In this document: in pieces, positions 1 to 9,265 of the stretch | How positions within the stretch are numbered: position 1 is the first letter of the stretch | Layout of the letters: each line of letters begins with the position of its first letter | Assembly (NCBI RefSeq): GCF_002897295.1 | Contig: NZ_BEXF01000031.1 | Span: forward strand, 1 to 64,000 | DNA: 64,000 nt | Direction of reading: 5' to 3' | Source: Brevibacillus reuszeri | GTDB taxonomy: Bacteria > Bacillota > Bacilli > Brevibacillales > Brevibacillaceae | Made by a program: the position numbers and the translations under genes | The notes under the pieces: generated by a model | Told to the model about the DNA's origin: nothing | Database searches by the model: none | Seen by the model: the letters and a program-made list of their open reading frames with translations, nothing else

Positions 1-937
1 AGCATTGTCCCGGTGTGAAATGGAAGCTGCCATCAATTTTTTCGTCGAACAAAATGTCCTTCATCGGTTCTCGTATGAAAGGATTGACGCCGATCGCAAA
101 CTCGCCAATATAGCGTGCTCCTTCATCTGTATCCAGAATGCCTTCAAGACGTTTCGTATCATTGGCTGACGCATTTACGATCTTTCCGTTTACAAACTCT
201 AGCCGCACATCCTCAAAAGTAAAGCCCTGATAAGGAGATGGCGTATTGAACGTGATGACACCGTTTACTGAATCGCGAACCGGAGACGTGAACACTTCAC
301 CGTCAGGAATGTTTTTATCCCCTGCACACAAAACCGCTGGGATACCTTTGATTGAAAAAGTAAGCTCTGTGCCGGGTCCAATGATTTTCACACGGTCTGT
401 TTTTTCCATCAGTTCCTTTAGCGGCAGCATGGCCTTGGCCATTTTGGCATAATCCATCGTGCAGACATCAAAGAAGAACTGTTCAAAAGCTTCGGTACTC
501 TTGTTCGCAAGCTGTGCCACAGCAGGGTTCGGATAGCGCAGATACACCCATTTTTTCTGGAGACGGACCTGACGAACCGCTTTGGAGAAGGAAGCGGACA
601 GCTTCAATTGTTCATCGGGTACATCAGACAGCTCATTAATATTGTGAGTGCCATCTATGAGAATATAGGCTTGCATTTTCTCCATTCGATACTGTTCATA
701 TTCTGCCGCAGTCTGAAATTGCATGGCATCTCCTTGCAGCAACAACTGGCGTATGACAGATTGATCCTGCAGCTCTACATGAGCGTATGCACCTGCTTTA
801 TGAATAGCTTTCACCAGCTCTTTGATCAATGGTGTATCAATTTCAATCCCTTCAATCAGTACATGCTCACACGGCTGTACACGAGTTGAGTAGTTCACCA
901 GCACATCTGCCAGTTTGGTAAGTCGTGAGTCCAACAT
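1..937 (-). CDS. M29 family aminopeptidase, 3' end outside window
   Basis: The minus-strand frame stays open from an ATG at 937 to the left edge, giving 312 codons; the C-terminus lies outside. The start has GGAGGTG about ten bases upstream. The N-terminus begins MLDSRLTKLADVLVNYS and later shows FIREPMKDILFDEKIDG followed by SFHFTPGQ, which fits the metal-site region of AmpS/PepS-type M29 cytosolic aminopeptidases (usual length about 370-410 residues). No signal peptide is visible. It follows the transporter ATPase gene by 51 bases on the same strand, so it is probably the last gene of the peptide-uptake operon and would trim imported peptides from the N-terminus. The family call is from recognition of the fold's typical sequence, not from a search. 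Confidence 0.85.
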   Translation of the reverse strand, partial: MLDSRLTKLADVLVNYSTRVQPCEHVLIEGIEIDTPLIKELVKAIHKAGAYAHVELQDQSVIRQLLLQGDAMQFQTAAEYEQYRMEKMQAYILIDGTHNINELSDVPDEQLKLSASFSKAVRQVRLQKKWVYLRYPNPAVAQLANKSTEAFEQFFFDVCTMDYAKMAKAMLPLKELMEKTDRVKIIGPGTELTFSIKGIPAVLCAGDKNIPDGEVFTSPVRDSVNGVITFNTPSPYQGFTFEDVRLEFVNGKIVNASANDTKRLEGILDTDEGARYIGEFAIGVNPFIREPMKDILFDEKIDGSFHFTPGQC

Positions 938-988
938 TGTTCACTGACACCTCCACCATCTGAATTTTTCACTTTCTTGACGATGTAC

Positions 989-1945
989 CTAATAAAGATG
1001 ACAGGCAACCATTCTGCCCTCTACTTCCTTTAAAGCAGGCACTTCCTTCTTGCAGACGTCCATGCACGCCCAGCAGCGCTGATGAAACTTGCAGCCTGTG
1101 GGAGGATTGGATGGCGAGGGCAAATCTCCTGTTAAGATAATCCGTTCCTTTTTCTCATCCGGATCAGAGACAGGTACGGCAGACAGCAGTGATTGCGCGT
1201 ACGGGTGCATCGGCTTTCGAAACAGATCTTCCTTTTTCGCCAGCTCAATGACTTCCCCCAGATACATCACGGCCACTCTGTCGGCAATGTGTTCAACGAC
1301 ACTTAAATCATGAGAAATAAACAGATAGGTTAGCGAAAACTGCTCCTGCAAATCCTGCAACAAATTGAGTATCTGGGATTGGATCGACACATCCAGAGCA
1401 GACACTGGTTCGTCAGCAATAATTACTTTTGGTCTGAGCATCAAAGCTCGGGCAATCCCGATCCGCTGTCTTTGCCCCCCTGAAAATTCGTGAGCATACC
1501 GCATAAGATGCCTTTTGCTCAAGCCGACAATTTCAATCGTTTCTTCGAGCAGTGCTTGTCGCTGTTCTCTGGGTATGCGATGGGCTATCAGCGGCTCCGT
1601 TAAAATGTGCTGGATGGTCAGCTTGGGATTGAGTGTATCAAATGGATTTTGAAACACCATCTGCAAGTTCCGCCGCGCCCCATGCATGCCCGCTTTGCTA
1701 AAGGTGCGGATATCACTCCCTTCAAACCTGATTTCTCCTTCTGTCGGCTCTACAAGCCGCAGAATGCACCTGCCGAGTGTCGACTTTCCGCAGCCTGACT
1801 CCCCGACAATCCCTAATGTTTCTCCTTCGTTTACGGTTAGATTCACTCCGTTCACTGCATAGACGTAGCTCGGCTCTTGAAACCATCCCTTGCCCAATAG
1901 AAATCGTTTTTGCAAATTTTTTATTTCCAAGATTGGCGTCGTCAT
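989..1945 (-). CDS. oligopeptide/dipeptide ABC transporter ATP-binding protein (DppF/OppF type)
   Basis: A 318-residue ATPase with Walker [10 protein letters not shown] near residue 50, signature FSGGQRQRIGIARAL near 155, Walker B VIIADEPVSALD and the H-loop SHDLSVV. It ends in the oligopeptide-transporter C-terminal extension (PSNPPTGCKFHQRC and later cysteines), the region that can carry an iron-sulfur site in Opp/DppF-like ATPases. It powers peptide import together with the partner ATPase. Its ATG overlaps the stop of the partner gene by four bases (ATGA), so the two are translationally coupled. The exact substrate cannot be read from the sequence. Confidence 0.95.
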   Translation of the reverse strand: MTTPILEIKNLQKRFLLGKGWFQEPSYVYAVNGVNLTVNEGETLGIVGESGCGKSTLGRCILRLVEPTEGEIRFEGSDIRTFSKAGMHGARRNLQMVFQNPFDTLNPKLTIQHILTEPLIAHRIPREQRQALLEETIEIVGLSKRHLMRYAHEFSGGQRQRIGIARALMLRPKVIIADEPVSALDVSIQSQILNLLQDLQEQFSLTYLFISHDLSVVEHIADRVAVMYLGEVIELAKKEDLFRKPMHPYAQSLLSAVPVSDPDEKKERIILTGDLPSPSNPPTGCKFHQRCWACMDVCKKEVPALKEVEGRMVACHLY

Positions 1946-2931
1946 ACATTCACCGCCGATCTTTCGCTATTTTCCTCATACAGCCAGCATCTGCACTGGG
2001 ACTGCTGGTCCACCGCCATCAGCTGCGGATTCTGTTCAAGACAAACAGGCATGACTTTGTCACAGCGCGGGGCAAAGCGACAGCCCTTGGGGTATTCGTC
2101 TGGGGTTGGCACGCTACCAGCGATGCTGTTCAGTCGCTTTTGTCCCTTGGCTTTATGCGGGGTCGACTGAATCAACCCGATGGTGTACGGATGCTTCGGA
2201 TTACGCAGCAGGGATCGTACATCTGCCGATTCAATCACCTGCCCGGCATACATTACCATGACCCGATCACAGGTTTCCGCAACCACGCCAAGATCATGTG
2301 TAATCATAATCAGCGACATGCCCATCTCCCTGCGGACTTTTTGGATCAGATCGAGAATTTGCGCCTGAATCGTCACATCGAGAGCTGTCGTTGGTTCATC
2401 CGCGATGAGCAGCTTCGGGCTGCATGCAATCGCCATCGCAATCATAACGCGCTGCCTCATTCCTCCCGACAGGCGATGTGGATACTCATGGTAGATTTCA
2501 CTCGCCCGTGAAATTCCTACCTGTGTAAGCAGCTCGATCACTTTCTCCTTTGCCTCGGCGCGCTTCATGCCTTCATGCTTTTCGATTCCTTCGCTCATTT
2601 GTTTGCCGATGGTCAACACCGGATTGAGAGAGGTCATCGGCTCTTGGAAAATCATCGCCATTTCTTTGCCCCTGAGTTTTTGCATGTCCTTTTCGTTATA
2701 CGCCAAGATTTCCTTGCCGTTTAACTGAATACTTCCCTCGATTTTTCCATTTTTCCCAAGCAAGCGCATCATCGAGAGCGAGGCGACGCTTTTCCCACAA
2801 CCAGACTCCCCTACGATGCCCAAGGCCTCCCCCTTCCCTACGAACAGAGATAGATCATCTACTACCTTGAAAGCCTTTTCATTTTTTGCAAACGTGGTTG
2901 TCAAACCGGATACTTCCAGTACGTTTGTCAT
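1942..2931 (-). CDS. oligopeptide/dipeptide ABC transporter ATP-binding protein (DppD/OppD type)
   Basis: A 329-residue ATPase beginning [14 protein letters not shown]. It carries Walker [10 protein letters not shown], signature [14 protein letters not shown], Walker [13 protein letters not shown] and the OppD-type tail with [18 protein letters not shown] place the start at 2931 because AAGGAGGAGACAAC directly precedes that ATG; an upstream in-frame codon at 3015 would overlap the permease gene and has no ribosome site. It overlaps the next ATPase gene by four bases and follows the DppC-like permease by 49 bases. It pairs with the DppF-like ATPase on the cytoplasmic face of the importer. Confidence 0.95.
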   Translation of the reverse strand: MTNVLEVSGLTTTFAKNEKAFKVVDDLSLFVGKGEALGIVGESGCGKSVASLSMMRLLGKNGKIEGSIQLNGKEILAYNEKDMQKLRGKEMAMIFQEPMTSLNPVLTIGKQMSEGIEKHEGMKRAEAKEKVIELLTQVGISRASEIYHEYPHRLSGGMRQRVMIAMAIACSPKLLIADEPTTALDVTIQAQILDLIQKVRREMGMSLIMITHDLGVVAETCDRVMVMYAGQVIESADVRSLLRNPKHPYTIGLIQSTPHKAKGQKRLNSIAGSVPTPDEYPKGCRFAPRCDKVMPVCLEQNPQLMAVDQQSQCRCWLYEENSERSAVNV

Positions 2932-2980
2932 GTTGTCTCCTCCTTGCAAATGAATGGAAGCCGACTTTTCATTCGCGGCC

Positions 2981-3868
2981 TTACGATTTCGGATCAAAAA
3001 TATCGCGCAGGGCATCGCCTAGCATGTAGACGGTAAAGACGACAATCGTAATCGCCAGTCCCGGAAACGTCGCCAGCCACCAAGCTTCCCGCAAGTAATC
3101 CTTGCCTTCACTCAGCATCGTTCCCCATTCGGGAGTCGGGGGTTGGGCTCCCAGTCCAATAAACCCGAGTGCAGATGTCCCTAAAATTGCACCCCCAATG
3201 AACATCGTTGTATACACGATCAGTATATTTGAAATATTCGGAATGAGCTGGTTGATAATAATCCACCAGTTGGAGCTTCCGATTGACCGACTCGCTTCCA
3301 CATACCCTGAGCCTTTGACAGTTAGAGCGGCTCCGCGAACCAAGATGGCGAAACCGGGTATAGATGCAATCCCGATCGCAATCATCGCATTTTCTTGACT
3401 GGGTCCAAGTGCAGCTACAATCGCCAAAGCCAGTACAATCCCCGGCAGTGCAAGCAAAACGTCCATGATCCTCATCATCACGTTGTCAAAAATTCCTCCC
3501 AGGTACGCGCTCGTTACACCGATGAGCGTTCCAGCGACAAACGTCATCGCAGAAGCCATCACAGCTACTGTCAACGTCACCCGGGTTCCATACAGCAGAC
3601 GCGATAAAATATCACGCCCGATGGCATCCGTCCCGAGCCAAAATTCTGCCGAGGGTCCCTGCATGAAAGCTTCGTAATACGTTTTGGTCGGATCGTGTGG
3701 AGCAATCCACGGACCTATGATCCCGATGAGTATAATCCCCAGCATCATGAAAAAGCTGTATTTCGCCTTCCTTTTTTGCATGATCTTATCCAAGAGTTCC
3801 AAGCGGGGAAGTGATCTTTCCTTCCGCCATATCGAACGGACAGGAATTGTTTTGTTCAGCTCGCTCAT
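2981..3868 (-). CDS. oligopeptide/dipeptide ABC transporter permease (DppC type)
   Basis: A 295-residue inner-membrane permease. After a cytoplasmic N-terminus, one membrane segment (YSFFMMLGIILIGIIGPWIA) is followed by LGTDAIGRDILSRLLYGTRV, a hallmark of the DppC/OppC N-terminal region. The binding-protein-dependent transport domain follows, and the protein ends ALRDIFDPKS, typical of the family (ALRDxLDPR). The ribosome site AAAGGGAGGGAG precedes the ATG. It starts two bases after the stop of the DppB-like gene, so the pair is cotranscribed. Confidence 0.95.
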   Translation of the reverse strand: MSELNKTIPVRSIWRKERSLPRLELLDKIMQKRKAKYSFFMMLGIILIGIIGPWIAPHDPTKTYYEAFMQGPSAEFWLGTDAIGRDILSRLLYGTRVTLTVAVMASAMTFVAGTLIGVTSAYLGGIFDNVMMRIMDVLLALPGIVLALAIVAALGPSQENAMIAIGIASIPGFAILVRGAALTVKGSGYVEASRSIGSSNWWIIINQLIPNISNILIVYTTMFIGGAILGTSALGFIGLGAQPPTPEWGTMLSEGKDYLREAWWLATFPGLAITIVVFTVYMLGDALRDIFDPKS

Positions 3869-3870
3869 GC

Positions 3871-4809
3871 TTACGCTCCCTCCCTTTTTGCCGTGTAATC
3901 GATGCGAGGATCAAGAACGGCGTACAACACATCAATCAAAATCACGACCAGGACGTAAATCGCACCGATAAACAAGGTCGTTCCCTGAATCATGGGGAAA
4001 TCCCGCGAGCTGATGGCTTGAATCGCCAACGTTCCGATTCCCGGCCAGTTGAATACTTGCTCGACAATGACGGCACCACCCAAAAGTCCCGCAAATTCCA
4101 GTCCGATGACCGCCACAATCGGGATCATCACATTGCGGAAGGCGTGGCGCAGAAGTACGATCCGCTCCCCCATTCCTTTTGCACGAGCGGTTCGAATGTA
4201 GTCATTGGATAAGACCTCGACCATGCCCGCACGCGTCAAGCGGCTCAGTGCCGTCGCCGTCAACGTACCAAGCGTGACCGCAGGCAGCACAATATCCATA
4301 AATCCGGTTCCTCCCGCGATCGGAAACCAGCCTAGATGCACAGAAAACACGAGTATCACCAGCAGCCCCAGCCAAAAGCCCGGCAGAGCCATGCCAAAGG
4401 TTGAAAACGTCATAATAAGGCCATCCAAAAACGTATCTTTAAACCTCGCCGCGAGAACTCCGAGCCCAATCCCGACAACCACGGCCACCCCTAGACTTGC
4501 CACGGCCATTTTTGCTGTAGCGGGAAACCGCTCGGCAATTTCTGTGCTCACGGGTCTGCCTGTTTTGAGTGATGTCCCCAAATCTCCTTTGATCACACCG
4601 GACGCATAGTCCAAATACTGGACGACGAGAGGCTTGTTAAGACCAAGCTCCTCCCTCAGCGTCTCGATTTGTTCCACTGTTGCCCGCTGCCCTAACATAA
4701 TCCGCACGGGATCGCCAGGGATGAAATGAATGAGCATAAACGTAAAAACGGAGAGTCCAAAGAGAACAATAACACCCGACATGAGTCGCTTAATAATATA
4801 TTGCTTCAT
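3871..4809 (-). CDS. oligopeptide/dipeptide ABC transporter permease (DppB type)
   Basis: A 312-residue permease starting MKQYIIKRLMSGVIVLFGLS, with the DppB/OppB features GDPVRIMLGQRA early, a central EAA-like region (TARAKGMGERIVLLRHAFRN) and the ending DPRIDYTAKREGA. It forms the membrane channel with the DppC-like permease. Its ATG overlaps the stop of a 36-codon reading frame by four bases (see the entry at 4806). That suggests translational coupling, which matters because its own ribosome site (GGGTGA) is only moderate. Confidence 0.95.
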   Translation of the reverse strand: MKQYIIKRLMSGVIVLFGLSVFTFMLIHFIPGDPVRIMLGQRATVEQIETLREELGLNKPLVVQYLDYASGVIKGDLGTSLKTGRPVSTEIAERFPATAKMAVASLGVAVVVGIGLGVLAARFKDTFLDGLIMTFSTFGMALPGFWLGLLVILVFSVHLGWFPIAGGTGFMDIVLPAVTLGTLTATALSRLTRAGMVEVLSNDYIRTARAKGMGERIVLLRHAFRNVMIPIVAVIGLEFAGLLGGAVIVEQVFNWPGIGTLAIQAISSRDFPMIQGTTLFIGAIYVLVVILIDVLYAVLDPRIDYTAKREGA

Positions 4810-4916
4810 GAGGCATTCACCCAGCAGTGAAAAAGCAATCGATTAAACGTCTTGCCTTTGTTGCCAACACCATAGTAGTGGCTCGCTTTACTACCAGACT
4901 CATTATTTTGTAACAA
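4806..4916 (-). CDS. candidate 36-residue peptide coupled to the DppB gene
   Basis: A short frame in what would otherwise be a 144-base gap. It opens with TTG at 4916, six bases after GGGAGGTG, a near-perfect ribosome site that otherwise has no gene. It ends in TCATGA, so its stop shares ATGA with the DppB ATG. The product begins MLQNNESGSKASHYYGVG and is polar and basic; no membrane segment or known domain is seen. Either it is a real small protein or a leader whose translation delivers ribosomes to dppB. I do not recognise the peptide, and a chance frame of this length cannot be excluded. Confidence 0.45.
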   Translation of the reverse strand: MLQNNESGSKASHYYGVGNKGKTFNRLLFHCWVNAS

Positions 4917-4953
4917 TATGTGCACCTCCCAAGTTGAACCTATCTGCTAATGG

Positions 4954-6039
4954 CTAAGGAATGATATACGGTCGTTCAAATACAATATTCTCGATTGCTT
5001 CCAGAGCCTTTTCCGTCCATTCACGTTCCTGCTCCACGTTTGTGAGATAAATAATCGTTTTATCTTTTTGAACATATCGTCGGAGCCAGCTTCGATACCC
5101 TGGCCAGCTTCCACCGTGATGCACGACTTTTCCTGTCACCTGATCTTCACGCAGCCGCCAGCCAAAACCATAATCAGACATACTGTTGTCTACTAGCTGC
5201 ACTGCGGAAAAAGCTCTCTCTAGCGTTTCTTTCTTTACCAGCTTTTCTGTGTAAAGAGCTCTGTCCCACTTGCGCAAGTCATCTAGTGTTGAACTGACCG
5301 CGCCATCTCCCTGAATGCCATCGAGATAAATGACAAAATCGTGCAGACTTGATTCATCCGGTAGCACAAATGCTATAGATTGTTCAGCAGAAACATATCC
5401 ATAAGCGTACTGCTGGATCAACTCAGGAGAATGTCTCCGGTTGTATACTCTGGTGTGCTGCATATCTAGCGGTTGAAAAATCTGCTGCTGCAAGAAATCG
5501 GCAAATCTTGTATCCGCTACGCGTTCTATGATCGAAGCCAATAAAGCATAGCCGGTATTACTATACTCATACCTTTCACCCGGGCTAAACAAGACGTCGG
5601 GTCGATGCTTGATTAGCTGATCAATGATGTCTTGATTCGTAGAAATTTTTGTTTTATCCCAATATTGAGAAAACAACTCCATATAATCAGGCAAACCGGA
5701 TGTGTGTACAAGTAGATTTTCTACAGTTATATTGGCATACGGAAAATCCGGAAAGAATTTGTCTACTTTATCCGTGTAGTCGAGTTTTCCTTGCTCTTGC
5801 AGGATCATGATCCCCATTGCCGTAAAAGCCTTGGAAACCGATGCGAGTTCAAATACAGAATCTAGTGACAATTTTTCAGCCGTTTCCAGATTGGCCATGC
5901 CTATGGAATTTTGATAGAAAGCGTTCCCTTCTTCCAATATCAAAATGTTGCCACTCCAATTACTTTGTTCGGCAAAACTAGAAAAAAGCTCATCTAGCTG
6001 GCGACATCTTACATCACTTGCTTTGGCTCGCTGTGTCAT
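4954..6039 (-). CDS. serine hydrolase, class C beta-lactamase-like (peptidase S12 family)
   Basis: A 361-residue enzyme of the beta-lactamase/transpeptidase-like superfamily. The nucleophile motif SxxK is SVSK at residues 67-70, the second motif YxN is YSN, and the third motif is HGG (VHHGGSWPGY). No signal peptide is present, so it should act in the cytoplasm. I take the ATG at 6039, preceded by GGGGGAACG; a start at 6156 would overlap the upstream hydrolase heavily. Even so the gene overlaps its neighbour's 3' end by 26 bases, a sign of tight coupling. Members hydrolyse esters, beta-lactams or (D-)peptides; position in a peptide-uptake operon favours a peptide substrate, which is inference. 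Confidence 0.9.
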   Translation of the reverse strand: MTQRAKASDVRCRQLDELFSSFAEQSNWSGNILILEEGNAFYQNSIGMANLETAEKLSLDSVFELASVSKAFTAMGIMILQEQGKLDYTDKVDKFFPDFPYANITVENLLVHTSGLPDYMELFSQYWDKTKISTNQDIIDQLIKHRPDVLFSPGERYEYSNTGYALLASIIERVADTRFADFLQQQIFQPLDMQHTRVYNRRHSPELIQQYAYGYVSAEQSIAFVLPDESSLHDFVIYLDGIQGDGAVSSTLDDLRKWDRALYTEKLVKKETLERAFSAVQLVDNSMSDYGFGWRLREDQVTGKVVHHGGSWPGYRSWLRRYVQKDKTIIYLTNVEQEREWTEKALEAIENIVFERPYIIP

Positions 6040-7483
6040 TTTTCGTTCCCCCACTCGATTTTTTATCATCCTTTGAGAACTGTCTTCCAGCAAAAGCCAT
6101 TCGAACAATCTCATGATTTCCCGCTCTGATAAACCGTGCAGAGCAATCGGTTCCAAAAGCCCGGACTACAAAAAGATCTTCAGCAAATGGTCTCATCACG
6201 TAGCTTTCTCCCAAAAAAGAGAGCTTTAGTTGACCATTTTCTAATCGGATCGGTACGGTCCCAAATTCACTAGATTGATAATCGCCCACGAATTGAAGCA
6301 TATCCTCCATAGAAACGGGATAATTTTTGCCATCCAAATGAGAGGATTCAGGAGGGCGGTTTTCCAAACAATTTAGCGCACCCGACATAATCGCCAAAAC
6401 CGGCGACAATTCTATATTGGACAGTGCCACTCCGGCCAGTTCTGTTTCTGGAAAGAAGCACATTTGAGCGGTAATCCCTTTAAAACCACCACTATGTTCA
6501 ACCAGCTTTTTTCCGTAGTAGTCAGGAGTGATGACCAAACCGTAGCCGTAAAACTGACCAGGTATCATATCAGTCGGAACATACGGGGTCATCATTTGTT
6601 CTACACTTTCAAGTGTCAGGATTCGTTTCCTCCCTTCAGTAAGTCCGCCTTTGCAAAACATGTCCGTATATCGAAGCATATCCCGCACCGTTGATTTGAT
6701 AGCTCCTGCCGCTCGGGAAGCAGGCGTATCCCACCAATTTGGAGATGAGCTCACTTCCTTGTGATCGCCACTGTCTCGCATGATATACAGATTGGTAATA
6801 TTCTCATACCCATTCAGCTCTTCCAGAAAAAAGCTAGTGTGCTCCATTCCGATTGGATCGATGATATGTTCCTGGACGTACATCTCATACGACACTCCGC
6901 TGACACGGTTAATGATCGCTCCCAGCAAGGCGTAGCAATCATTGGAATAACTGAACTCCGTACCTGGAGCACCTAAAAGCTCTAGATCTAATGTAGAAAT
7001 AACACTCAACAGATCTTCGTACGTATCAATTGGTACCGTAACTGCTTTCTCGTTTTGCAAAAATGGATGGTCTTCTGCCTCATTCTCTTCCAAGCTTCGC
7101 ATCACACTTGCATAAAAGGTTGGCAACGGAGGAACACCACTCGTATTGGTCATAAAATGATGAATCGTGATTCCCCCAACATCCAGATTTTTCAGACGGA
7201 ATTCCGGCAGATATTTGACTACAGGATCATGAACGGATAACATGCCTGCTTCCTGTAATTGCATAATCGCCACACAAGTAAAAGACTTGGTTATAGATGC
7301 AATCCCAAATACCGTATCGATTGTCACTCCTAACTGCCGCTGCACATCACGAAAACCAAACCCGTTTTCGTAGAAGAGCTGACCATCTTTTGCGAGTCCA
7401 ATACTAACTCCAGGAACTTGACCTTCTGTTATCCATTTTTGAGCATACTGTTCAAAAGAACTCGCCCAGTTGTTCGTTTGCAT
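6014..7483 (-). CDS. serine hydrolase, class C beta-lactamase-like with C-terminal extension
   Basis: A 489-residue S12-type hydrolase: SITK at residues 63-66, YSN in FSYSNDCYALL, and HSGG (EHSGGFKGIT) as third motif. The roughly 110 residues after the catalytic domain resemble the DUF3471-like beta-barrel tail often found on these enzymes. It is clearly paralogous to the hydrolase at 13499-14935: both share VPG, IGLAKDG, the same SITKSFTC motif and LSVHDPV. It lacks a signal peptide. It lies 35 bases downstream of the substrate-binding lipoprotein gene, so probably in the same transcript. Confidence 0.9.
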   Translation of the reverse strand: MQTNNWASSFEQYAQKWITEGQVPGVSIGLAKDGQLFYENGFGFRDVQRQLGVTIDTVFGIASITKSFTCVAIMQLQEAGMLSVHDPVVKYLPEFRLKNLDVGGITIHHFMTNTSGVPPLPTFYASVMRSLEENEAEDHPFLQNEKAVTVPIDTYEDLLSVISTLDLELLGAPGTEFSYSNDCYALLGAIINRVSGVSYEMYVQEHIIDPIGMEHTSFFLEELNGYENITNLYIMRDSGDHKEVSSSPNWWDTPASRAAGAIKSTVRDMLRYTDMFCKGGLTEGRKRILTLESVEQMMTPYVPTDMIPGQFYGYGLVITPDYYGKKLVEHSGGFKGITAQMCFFPETELAGVALSNIELSPVLAIMSGALNCLENRPPESSHLDGKNYPVSMEDMLQFVGDYQSSEFGTVPIRLENGQLKLSFLGESYVMRPFAEDLFVVRAFGTDCSARFIRAGNHEIVRMAFAGRQFSKDDKKSSGGTKNDTASQSK

Positions 7484-7518
7484 GTTCTTTTCTCCTTCAT
7501 TATCCTTTAAAATGCTTG

Positions 7519-9135
7519 TTAGTCAGCGATCCAGCTGTCATTATAGGTGGGTACAACAGAAGTCCACTTCACGCCTTTTACTCGAGAATTTATAACAGCA
7601 AAGGCCTTGTCGTTATAAATAGGGACAACATACGCTTGCTCAATCAAGTGTTTTTGGACATCCATATATACTTGCTTTCTGGCATCAGTCTGTAAGGTTG
7701 TACGCCCTTTCAAAAGGAGAGCATCCAGTTGGTCATCTTTTACACCAGACACGTTGAAGGCACCATCGGAATGAAAATAAAAGGTTAAAATATCAGGGTC
7801 ATCATACTCGCCAGAAATCAGTGTTACATCAAAATTTCCTTTAATTACTTCTTGCATGTACCCTGCCATATCTATCTTCTGAATCAAAATTTTGATACCA
7901 GCCTCTCCCAGCATGGCTTGGAGCAATTGGGCTTGTTTGTCAACATCTGCAGTAGTCAGCATGTTCAGGCTAAGCGTTTTTCCGTCCTTTTCTCTCATTC
8001 CACTTCCGTTTAGTTTCCAACCAGCATCGTCTAACAATTTCTTTGCTTCGTTCACATTATATTCGTAGCCGTACTTCTCTAAGGATTTGTCATACCCAAA
8101 TGTAGATGGAGATAACGGCGTATGGGATACTTCCCCTTCTCCCTGCAAAACAGCTTGGATAATGGCTTCTTTATTGACGAGCATATTTAATGCTTTTCGC
8201 ACCTGAATATTCTGAAACTCCGGTCTTGATAGATTCATCTCTAGCAACAAACCTACTCCAGGGCGTAAACGCTCCATAACTTGATATTTCGGATTGCTTC
8301 GATAATTCTTCACTTCTTTGACTGGTACTTCCGTTGCTACATCAATTGCACCACTCTCCAGTGCTGACATCCTAAGCTGGCTGTCAGCAATCCCTTTTAT
8401 GATTAGCTTTTCGGCTCTTGGAGGACCTTGATTTTCATAATAGGGCTCACCCCACTGAAACGCTTCATTTCGAACATAGGTGACACCTTCGCCCGTTTTC
8501 CAACTCTCAAACTTCCAGGGCCCTACTCCCACTGGATTTCGTCCGTAATGCTCTCCTGCCTTTTCAATCGCTTTTAACGATAACGGCTGCGATATATAAC
8601 TTGCTAACGTTTCGAGAAAGGCAGTAGTGGGTTCATGTAGCTCTAAAACGAGAGTCTGTTCATCTGGCGCCGACACACTTTTTATTGGAGCAAGTATTTC
8701 AGCGGTTGTCTTTGCCTTTGTCTGCGGACTGAGAGCACGCTCGAAGGTTTCCTTAAAACTTTTTGCGGTCAGAGGTGTTCCATCGTGAAAGGTTATCCCG
8801 GAACGAATAGTGAAGGTCCATGTTTTGCCATCCTCTGAAATTTTATAGTCACTTGCCAGAGAGGGCTTGTATTCGTTTGTTGCAGGATCCTTATATAACA
8901 GGGAACCACCGAGTGGCCATGTGTAGACAACAGCAGATCCAACTGACATGTGAGTATCTAACGTATCCGGTTCATAAGCATATGCGACTGTAATGGTTCC
9001 GCCCGGCTTTGGTTTGGCAGTCTCTTGAGGCTCAGCTGGCGCAGTTGTTTGGGTGCAACCAGCTACTAGGAACATACTTAGAGAGACAAATCCACCCAAA
9101 ACGACACTGCACATTTTTCGCTTGTGTTTCTTCAT
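7519..9135 (-). CDS. peptide ABC transporter substrate-binding lipoprotein (SBP_bac_5 family)
   Basis: A 538-residue lipoprotein. The start at 9135 gives MKKHKRKMCSVVLGGFVSLS followed by a lipobox ending VAGC, so the mature protein would be lipid-anchored outside the membrane. The rest is a family 5 solute-binding protein: an early GGTITVAYAYEPDTLD strand, LLYKDP, KTWTFTIRSGITFHDGTPL, and later VRKALNMLVNKEAI. It captures peptides (or a related solute) and delivers them to the permeases encoded 2.7 kb downstream on the same strand. Placing two hydrolase genes between binding protein and permeases is unusual and links uptake to hydrolysis. Confidence 0.95.
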   Translation of the reverse strand: MKKHKRKMCSVVLGGFVSLSMFLVAGCTQTTAPAEPQETAKPKPGGTITVAYAYEPDTLDTHMSVGSAVVYTWPLGGSLLYKDPATNEYKPSLASDYKISEDGKTWTFTIRSGITFHDGTPLTAKSFKETFERALSPQTKAKTTAEILAPIKSVSAPDEQTLVLELHEPTTAFLETLASYISQPLSLKAIEKAGEHYGRNPVGVGPWKFESWKTGEGVTYVRNEAFQWGEPYYENQGPPRAEKLIIKGIADSQLRMSALESGAIDVATEVPVKEVKNYRSNPKYQVMERLRPGVGLLLEMNLSRPEFQNIQVRKALNMLVNKEAIIQAVLQGEGEVSHTPLSPSTFGYDKSLEKYGYEYNVNEAKKLLDDAGWKLNGSGMREKDGKTLSLNMLTTADVDKQAQLLQAMLGEAGIKILIQKIDMAGYMQEVIKGNFDVTLISGEYDDPDILTFYFHSDGAFNVSGVKDDQLDALLLKGRTTLQTDARKQVYMDVQKHLIEQAYVVPIYNDKAFAVINSRVKGVKWTSVVPTYNDSWIAD

Positions 9136-9265
9136 ATGACTGTTGTCCCCTACTTCCCTTTTCTGTTTGAAAGTACTGCCGATGATGACAGACGATTCCA
9201 CACCCTCATAAGCCAAACACCGAAAATGTTAACGCTTCCTAAAAAATGTAGGACAAGGCGTACAT

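Noticed and set aside
1777-2511. 244-codon open frame on the plus strand
   Set aside because: It lies opposite the DppD-like ATPase gene, has no ribosome site, and its translation shows no family features.
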